A stretch of DNA of 64,000 nt from Axinella damicornis (Eukaryota > Porifera > Demospongiae > Axinellida > Axinellidae), in assembly GCA_963931865.1 (NCBI GenBank), contig OZ007508.1:6965716-7029715 (forward strand). The letters run 5' to 3'. How positions within the stretch are numbered: position 1 is the stretch's first letter; the number at the start of each line of letters is the position of its first letter. The notes under the pieces are model-generated. The model saw only the letters and a list, made by a program, of their open reading frames with translations, had not been told where the DNA came from and searched no databases. Below, in pieces: positions 56,835 to 64,000 of the stretch. Made by a program: the position numbers and the translations under genes.

Positions 56835-58726
56835 ATGGATGCACGGAAGCAGCTGGACACAGGGAAAAGGGCAGCATCTGATTCAACAATGTGAATTTGT
56901 TGTGAATGCAGCAACATAATACTAAACGGGACTCATCACTCTACAGACAGACAAATAGCTGTCAGTCTCACAGGATACCTTTGCAGCTGGTTTTAAGATC
57001 GTGTCAGTTGTTGTCCATCTGCACATATCACGTGTGCAGAATGACTGCAGTACAGATGCAGACCAAGTGCATGGGTGACCTTGGTTAATCGAATGACCTT
57101 GGGCATATGTACGTACGTATATCTCAGTGGTAAACAGCTTCAGCCTTTACTTAGCTATGACCGTGGTCATTTTATTAGCAAAGGTCAATTCTGGATGCAG
57201 ACAAAGGCAAACCTTATTTGATGCTGATCGACAGTGGAAATGCCAGAAGCAAGCAGAAATATGAATATATACATGAATAAAGGAGTAGTTAACCGCAAGA
57301 CAAGTAGAGCTGGATGAGAGACCCTCAATGCGTCTGTCACTGGCGTCCCGTCCAGGAGGCAGCTACCATGCTGAAAGTGAATGCTCCAATGTCCAGCTAT
57401 CTGGCTTTAGAACCAGCTGGCCATGCACATGCAGAAATACCCTGTAAGAGCGAATAAATGATGAACTTCTGCCTTTAAACCTCTTCCACAGTCTCCACAC
57501 ACTAGAAAGAATTTTGTACTCTAAATTTGATGTCTGGGACAGGGCCTGGTAGCTTGCATCTGAATTCACTGACAGTTTACAGTCATCATCCATCCAGAGA
57601 GTAACTGTACGGATAACCAAATTGAGACTCCAAGTCACGTGAATTCACTCACCATCTACAGGTGGCTGTCCACTGGGGCAGTATTTTTGCTGCAGTTCCT
57701 TAGCTAGTTGGGCCTCGTCAATGACAGGATTTTTAAGGGCCTCAACCATGCTCCCCCATGTGGGATTTCCACTAGATGTCAACCATGTTCTCAAGACTTC
57801 TCTCAGCTGGTTACCAGGGTCACTGTACTGGACCTTAAAGCAGTCCAAAGTCCCCACATCCACTCGGAGCTGAAGGCCAAGGTTATACCATTTGGCACGA
57901 CATGGATAGGTGTCACTGAAGACTGTTGCAAGGTCAGCAATCCCCAACGGAGAACCACCTGAAACAGTACATGGGATATAAACACTAAACCTGAAATATA
58001 GGTTACTGGCAGACCAAGGACGACTGATCTGCAAATAGACCACCATGATCTGCTATTTGTAGATGTGACTGTCACTTCCTAGGTTATTCATAGTTCACAG
58101 CTTAGTCACATAGAAGCCACGTACATGTACTAGCAGCTCACAGTACCAGCTGTTCTTATATCCCTATGCCCCGACCCCAACTCTCTCAGCAAGAGAAAAT
58201 TTGTGTATAGCTCCATAGACTAACCCAATCCAATAAGGATATGACCACAGGATATTATGTTATATAGACAGTCTACCCCCAACTTTCTGAGCGAGAGAAA
58301 GTTGGTCTAGTTTGATAGACAAGGATTGGGTGAGTGTAAGCTAAGTCCGACATTACGTAGTTAGAGTGGACAGCATGAAAACTGCTGTACAGTCCATGCA
58401 TGTGACAATCCAGTTACACCAGCAGTTATATTAAATAACAATGCAGCACCATAAACTGACTTGCCAGACAACTATTCTGACCTCAATGATACTTACCTGG
58501 TAGCAGCTTTTGATTCTACTTCTGAATTATATCCCTTAATTGCTTGCTCATGCTCGAGCTCACTCCACATTAACATATTGTTGTACCATATGCACACAAC
58601 CTGCTATATAGCATGCAGTTCATTGACATATATGTCTGCAGAAGCCAACACTAACTTGAAATGGTATAATTTATACCATAAGTTTTAACCGAGCTGTTGC
58701 CTACCTCTGTGAGGTTCAGTGCTCAT
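53113..58726 (-). CDS. Death domain - helical domain - CARD-like adaptor, 589 aa
   Basis: Exons are 58726-58705, 57958-57653, 56483-55733, 54012-53682, 53553-53478 and 53396-53113. The phases join cleanly to 1770 bases including the stop. Residues 8-105 are a Death domain (DLATVFSDTYPCRAKWYNLG, LQLRVDVGTLDCFKVQYSD, QLREVLRTWLTSSGNPTW). Residues 130-330 form an unnamed helical domain (LPVSLKQYARLL, DELFFTLSPHWDFLNPSLLAYLARRFGDDQ, YLSELKEFRMRT), a type I associate with sponge and cnidarian Death/CARD proteins. A short coiled segment follows near 376-410. Residues 505-588 look like a CARD (IVPHLVSVDLSDMATTDYLL, VLPFKGNDAYCRFYKCLCD, HLGHKSLLQIL). There is no signal peptide or TM, so it is probably a cytosolic adaptor joining receptor and caspase-type modules. 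It lies about 1.1 kb from the Ig receptor on the same strand. Death-domain call is firm, CARD good, middle domain unnamed. Confidence 0.8.
54458..54650. mobile_element. 191-bp inverted-repeat MITE
   Basis: GTTACTGCAGATTGCACAAT with CTTTGCACACTGCAGACAG is mirrored by CTGTCTGCAGAGTGCAAAG with ATGCAATCTGCAGTAAC. It lies in an intron of the Death/CARD gene. Confidence 0.8.
55370..55600 (+). repeat. Degenerate tandem repeat (GGACGAATTGGACNGACTGGGA)
   Basis: Three imperfect units of about 90 bases share CCATCTCATCC / CACTGTACCATGGGACGAATTGG / AGACTGGGAATATCCCAAAG. Intronic, beside exon 56483-55733. No protein signature. Confidence 0.6.
56803..56833 (+). repeat. Poly-G run (31 nt)
   Basis: An uninterrupted run of 31 guanines lies in an intron of the Death/CARD gene. 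It reads as poly-C in that transcript. Confidence 0.95.
58165..58335. repeat. Imperfect inverted repeat
   Basis: CCCAACTCTCTCAGCAAGAG / TAGACTAACCCAATCC on the left is mirrored by GATTGGGTGAG and GAGCGAGAGAAAGTTGG on the right. It is in intron 1 of the Death/CARD gene. Confidence 0.55.
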
Positions 58727-59845
58727 TTCCACATCTGGTGGTTAGGACAAGCATGAGGTGAGGGGTACTGGGTCACAAAAGCGGAGCACACAGGAGCCTC
58801 ACACAATCGTCATTGAGTATACATGGGGAGCATGGCTTGGGAGGACTAGCAGGATGAAGGGACTCAGTCAGAGCCACTGCTCCACTGTGATAATCAAGTA
58901 GGAAGACAAAATGATAGTTACAAATCTGGAACACACGATCATGGAAGTATTGCCGTTCTTTGCACGGTGTCAAAGAATTCAAAAGCACTTGTGAACTTTT
59001 GTATATAGCAGAAAAGTATACTGCCAAGCTCTACAAAACAACTCCCTACTAGCTAGCCTCTCGTCAACATTCAGGGGAAAGAGGCTAGCCAAAAATAAAG
59101 CAACTATTGATTTCATATCCACCTACCGTAGCTCTAGGTAATCTAATTATGCTTGCTCAGAAACTATATCTGCAGCGATATGGAATTCAGCTGCTCACTG
59201 AATTGAGACAAAATACGACACACAATTCTATAGAATGTGTCATACTAAAGTACTAGCTAGTAAGAGTGACTAGTGTCTTTACATCAAGCTGGGGGGTTAT
59301 TGCATATATAGCAGCTGTGCCATTTCTTGAATGTAGTTCGCCAACCCATAATATACTAAATGTGGCATATAATTATATCTGAAGAGAATGAGATTCCATT
59401 ATACCCTGATGCCAAGCATGACTGGTACGTAGCTGCTGTACTAAGTAGCTACCAGCAGCCAGTTCTTATAATTATGTTCTTCACCATCAAAAGACACCCT
59501 TCTATATATTATATAAATCTAGTATAATCCATCAAGGCCTATTGTTCTTGTATGGACCCTGAAACTTGACAGAAGTTTGTTCATTACATTTACCCCTAGA
59601 TTTGTAAAAGTTGCATGTCATGGCAGTTGCAACCATATCAGATGGTCATGCGTCTGCACCTAGTGCATCCACGTGTCCTTGCGGGTGCATTCCCAAAGCC
59701 AATACTGCAGCTGTGTGTGAATTGCCTGCAAACTGTTTCATTCCCATCTCCAAGAACCATGTTGCAAATAAAAATTTGTAGATTGCAAGTATATATCGGT
59801 ATAATATGTTCTATGAACTCTGATTCATTTTCAGGATGGAGGCTG
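58727..59845. other. Spacer between Ig receptor and Death/CARD gene
   Basis: About 1.1 kb contains no recognised exon, repeat or promoter motif. It must hold the 3' UTR of the receptor and the promoter of the adaptor. A minus-strand frame at 59027-58773 lacks any domain signature. Confidence 0.5.
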
Positions 59846-62800
59846 CTAATAAATGAGCTCATAGTTTGCTTCAGGATGTTGGACTAAGTTGTACGCAATA
59901 TTTGGTGTAGTCTGCAGATCTTGATACGTGGAGGTGAAATGACTGTTATTCGTTTGTGGTCTGCCGTTCACATTTACTGTCGGCACTGCCTTTGTTCTTC
60001 TTTTCACTGTAGCACTGTTCACATAGTGGGGGGGGGGACAAAATGACATCATCATCATCAAAGGTCAACTGGTCTCAGCTAATTTAATGTTTTACATTGT
60101 TACGATAGCTAGCATCCACTCACACAAATGCTGTGAGATCTAAATATTTTGATACCTGTAATTGCATTCCAGAGGTGTGCAAAACTGCAGCTAGTTTACT
60201 AATTGCCTGACCCTTGCATAGGGATTGGGTTATAGGAGTCAGTCATTTAACTACGGATCTAGTACTGTATTGGTATTGGCCAGTATCGTCACTAGCCAGA
60301 CTGTGCTAATGAACCATGCTCCACCCTCTAGCTATGTTCATAGTTCTTACAGGCTTGCATTGAACACTAACAGTCGATCCCTAAGCATGACAGAACAATA
60401 GAAGTTGGCAAAGAGTCCAAATACGTTCATATCGAGCTGTGATTCCAACTTCGGATCCTGGGGAGCACACTTCATAGGCTGTCGTCAGCCTCAATGTGTA
60501 CCCATTATGCTTGCAGATAAAATTTAGTTCAGTTCAGTTCAGTTCAGTTCTTTATAAACCTCATACAACAGCGTACATACCAATTGTACTGCTGCCTCCT
60601 ATAATGGGTGAGAAGGACTGGGTACAAGGCTAGTGGCGTGGTCTGATCACTTGCCGTCCAGCGTTTGTTGCTTGCAGTACTAGCGACAAACACAGGGGTG
60701 AGAAGGGCTGGGTACGAGGCTAGTGGTGTGGTCTGTCACTTGCCGTCCAGTATTATAAAGTATAGCTACGCTAGCTAACCACTCACCACACAATGGTAAA
60801 GGGGATGGCAACCAGCAGCAGTCCAACCACAAGACCTGCAAAGAATAGTGCTACAAGTGACGACATAACATCAGACATTGATTCTCCTTCTCCGTCAGCA
60901 CATGAAGGACTGCACACTTGAAGAACAGCGGCCAAATTGCTGCCAACTGTGAGGGCTGCATTTGGGGTAGTCTGGGCCCAATTTTGTACTGCCTGTATTA
61001 CATCAGAGGAAACCAAATCTCCACGATCACTTGCAAACTGCACAGTAGTTGTGAACATGAGTGTATTGCCATCACCAGAACATGAGGCTTGCGAACCATT
61101 GAATGAGGAGGAGTCAAAGGAGCAGAAGCATACTTGTTGAACTATCTCTGCCAGAGCATCTTCCAGCGACCTTGTGGTTTGCTGAGAGGTAAGAGATAAT
61201 GATGACCATAAGAAAGTAGGTTATGCCATTACACAAGTATGTATATTACTTGTCCCACACATCTATCCTGCTCCAGGACCACTTGATATCCCTATTGTGA
61301 CAGACAATACTTCATTGTGTCAGCTGATGTACTACACATGCCTCAGTCATAAACATGGCACCGTGCATGTATGGTATGAATTGTAATCAACTCATTAATT
61401 ATGTCACAATCCACAGTGTTGCAATATAAAGCGATGCTTCTTTACCTCTGATTTGTTGATCATATTAAATGCTACACTAGGTGGATGCATGGTTGACTCA
61501 CATTTCCACACTGGCTTGCAGACCCCACATCTAACTGAAGTTGCAGGTTGACTGTGTGTGTCCAAGTAAAACAACACTTTAAAATTATTCATCCTGACAA
61601 TGAAGGTTGTAAATGATTGGTCTGGTAAGTAGAAATCATAATTATACGAGACATAAAGTATGTGCAGGTCTGTAGGTCGCTCATTGTTGTTGTTGTACCA
61701 GAAAACAAGATCTGATATGTTGAATTGAGAGTCAATCTCTGAAGCTAAATTTATGGTAAAACCTCAGTTCCTACCTGTCTCCTTCAGGAGCAGGTCATAT
61801 TGCAGAGTTGTCACTGAGTTCTTCACCAGACACACATACTGGCCAAAGGGGTGGAGGTCATTTGCTGTTACATTGATTGTGAGCTGATCAGAACTTGTTG
61901 CGGAGATAGTCCTACCATTCTTCACCCATGAAATGTTACTGGTGGGTGGAAAACCACTTTCAGCCGTGCAACTGAGAGTGGCATTGTCATTGTCAATAAG
62001 AGCTGATCGGCTTGCTTGAAGCATAACTGAAGCTGGCTCTGTTGAGAAAGGCAAGAAGTATCCACTTTATAGCACGATATCTTTCACACGGCTGCAATTG
62101 AAGCATAACTGTTCATGCAGTATGTTACAGTGCATACTTGAAGAAATTGTATTTGCAACGTTTCCATCACACTCTGGTAACCTTTTTCAGGCATAGTCTA
62201 TAGCAACTGAAGAACATTTTATATGTACACAGTGTGATCGAAACATTGCAGATAATAGCTACTTCTTGCCAAACATCGATTGTGTTTTGGCAGCTGGAAT
62301 AGCTCCTAGTATAAGACCTTCATGTAAAGTCTGCACCTACTGCCACATAAGGTAAGTAATATAGGTGAGCCACTCTTGAAAACGATCCATATTCCTGTGA
62401 TACAAGGCTGGCGCTATGGGACATCCCACTAAAAGTAGCCGCACATTTGTGCATGAAACTGTAACCCCACAAACATGCACTCACCATAATACTTTAGATC
62501 AACTTGTGCTTGATCAAGGACGACATCTCCAATTCCAACCCTGTCACCAAAAGATAAGTATTCTGAGGGGCAACCAAACTGTGTTAGATATGTGAATGGT
62601 TGCAGCCAGAGGACAGCTTCATAGGCGTTTTCATGGAGAGGGGTGGGGTTGCTGATTGTCAAGGTCTGAGAGATTCCAGATGGTAAGTGCTGCAGCCTGC
62701 TAAGGGAAGTACCAGAGAATGTAGAGCTTGCAGAGCCTCCAGTGTACCAAGCAATGGTGGCCACACTTAATATAGTGCTTGGAGCATTCCCAGTTAGTGT

Positions 62801-64000
62801 GATTGATATAATGTGGGAGGATGAGTACGGAAAGGTACTATTAGGAATTCCAAAGCTGATATGGCCAGTTTGGCTTCCTCTTGAACCCTTATCGTGCTCC
62901 AGTAAAATTGAAGGTGGTTCCATATCTGTGGAAATGTAAGAGCAATCCTAGGCTATAAGCTAACACATAACTGTTTCTCAAATAGTATACTATACCAACA
63001 GAAACCATTCCTTGGATATATGAAGAGCTGAACAAGAGCCAGTGGTCAAAGTTGATAGAAACAATTACAAAACTAATGTTTTTCTAACACTTCCTTACAG
63101 TCTTACCACTGGCATAAACCTGAAACACAACGGGAGACAGAATAGGGTAGTGCCTCAATACTGCAAGAGTCTCCTGTTCACACAGCTCATTGAAAGGGTA
63201 GAGACTCAGGCCGGCAAACTCAGCATGGTAAACTCCAGTATCGGCTGCAGATGTTGTGGCTATAGTGAGTGTTGTGTTGTCGTCACTCAAAGAGATCCTA
63301 CTGTCATTGTTGGGGAAGATCTTAGTCCCGTTGTGGTACCAGGTGAGGGCTCTTAGGTACTGTCGAGATGTGGATTGAGTGATGTTTAGCCGCAAGGTGA
63401 TAGTCTCTGGAAGTCTGTGCTGAACAGAGGTGGGTCCAAGTGGCTGAAGTAGACCTGCAGCAACATGACAAAGAGAAACTGTCTACGGTCATGGTCCAAG
63501 CAGCAATCCTTGTCCACCAGGATGCATCACTATAATGAACCATCCATATTTCTTAATAACAACATTTTGTCCCTTTGTTCACTTCAGCTATATCCCAGTT
63601 GGTAATTTCCACAAGCTTTTGCCCGAATTGTTTCCTTATGTCATTCATACTTTGTATTAACTGTTAAACTGTGGATATGTTGCCATCAGATGTTGTTGCT
63701 CGTACAAATAATTAAGTTACCTCACCTGATCATTAGCTTGCACTTTAATTAATTTTCTTACACCTTAGTCATTGGATCTTGCAACTCTGTACCCTGTTCG
63801 GATGATTGTGCTATCATACGAAAATGATCTATAAGCTAGCTGTTTCTGGAACTGTTATTGCAATTGTCTCCCAGCTGTTGGGTTCTACCATGTAATCCAA
63901 TCTGACTGACAGTATATAATTATTCGTCTCAAGCTTGCAGACGGCACACACTAATTCATTTATGACTTACCTTGCACATTGATGACGGTGCTCCCTGTGG
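59846..64000 (-). CDS. Ig-domain receptor with ITAM-like tail (5' end outside window)
   Basis: Phase-matched exons are 64000-63972 (partial, TVINVQ), 63454-63107, 62925-62485, 62038-61775, 61534-61446, 61181-60787 and 60014-59846. The third to last ectodomain exon (62038-61775) is a clear C2-type Ig (ATLSCTAE, NISWVKNG, FGQYVCLV). The two before it are Ig-like but lack the canonical Cys pair (ALTWYHNGT ... ADTGVYHAEF; SVATIAWYTGG). A membrane-proximal Cys-bearing region follows, then one TM helix (SLVALFFAGLVVGLLLVAIPF). The 56-residue tail is basic near the membrane and ends TYQDLQTTPNIAYNLV and HPEANYELIY: three YxxPhi motifs spaced 7 and 6 residues apart. ITAMs recruit tandem-SH2 kinases of the Syk family. 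Exon 61534-61446 is the least certain. Upstream Ig domains and the signal peptide should lie to the right of 64000. Confidence 0.8.
60526..60552 (+). repeat. (AGTTC)n tract, possible retroposon tail
   Basis: Five AGTTC units precede TTTATAAACCTCATACAACA. Pentamer tails of this kind often end LINE or SINE copies. Adjacent at 60600-60750, TGGGTNCNAGGCTAGTGGNGTGGTCTG with CTTGCCGTCCAG is repeated twice. It lies in the intron between the receptor TM and tail exons. Confidence 0.65.

Noticed and set aside
58497..58600. Exon-like segment (VVCIWYNN ... SEVESKAATR) with a good GTAAGT donor
   Set aside because: Its phase fits neither the first nor the second exon of the Death/CARD gene, nor the receptor TM exon. 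It may be chance or a rare alternative exon.
57653..60787. Direct fusion of the Ig receptor TM exon to the Death domain
   Set aside because: The TM exon joins in phase to the tail exon 60014-59846, which ends in a stop, and the Death exon joins to its own ATG exon at 58726. Two genes explain both phases better.

Overview
This window reads as nuclear DNA of an animal, most likely a marine sponge (Porifera). That placement is inference. It rests on multi-exon genes with GT-AG introns, metazoan proteins (epsin with ENTH, UIM and DPW motifs; Ig-domain receptor; Death/CARD adaptor), and introns packed with Helitron, BEL/Pao, MULE-like and TA-flanked inverted-repeat elements. All gene models were assembled by hand by matching reading frame and splice phase between exons. 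No transcript evidence was available.

Layout. (1) 64-19123, minus strand: an epsin gene, complete at its start and cut by the left edge. Its largest intron (7399-13451) holds a dead Helitron and a 1.7-kb terminal-inverted-repeat (TIR) element with a RecQ-like helicase fragment. A smaller intron holds a BEL/Pao gag fragment split by a MITE with a perfect 9-bp target duplication. (2) 22151-38116, plus strand: an 11-exon gene for a 647-residue type I membrane protein. Its extracellular part is an internal duplication of a Cys-rich module plus an unnamed beta-rich domain, and its tail has a PPxY motif. Its 8.8-kb intron holds several copies of one dispersed repeat family with a 29-bp minisatellite. 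(3) 40756-41357, minus: the last exons of an unidentified membrane protein. (4) 41899-51501, minus: a complete six-exon gene for a 10-TM, 431-residue CRT-like (chloroquine-resistance-transporter-like) DMT-superfamily transporter ending in an acidic dileucine motif. (5) 53113-58726, minus: a complete six-exon gene for a 589-residue cytosolic protein with an N-terminal Death domain, a middle helical domain and a C-terminal CARD-like domain. (6) 59846-64000, minus: the 3' part of an Ig-domain receptor with one transmembrane helix and a short tail carrying three spaced YxxPhi motifs, an ITAM-like array. It runs off the right edge.

How the genes may work together. Epsin (clathrin/AP-2 endocytosis) and the dileucine-tagged CRT-like transporter (probable lysosome) are membrane-traffic and organelle genes with no evident functional link to the rest. 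The last two genes lie head to tail on one strand, about 1.1 kb apart. The Ig receptor with a tyrosine-signalling tail and the Death/CARD adaptor together look like a candidate innate recognition and signalling neighbourhood. That they act together is inference from proximity and domain logic only.

Between genes the DNA is dominated by short palindromic MITEs (a recurring end resembling CCTCGTTCCCAGGC), minisatellites, homopurine tracts, poly-G/poly-C runs and several long inverted repeats. No rRNA gene, functional tRNA gene or CRISPR array was seen.
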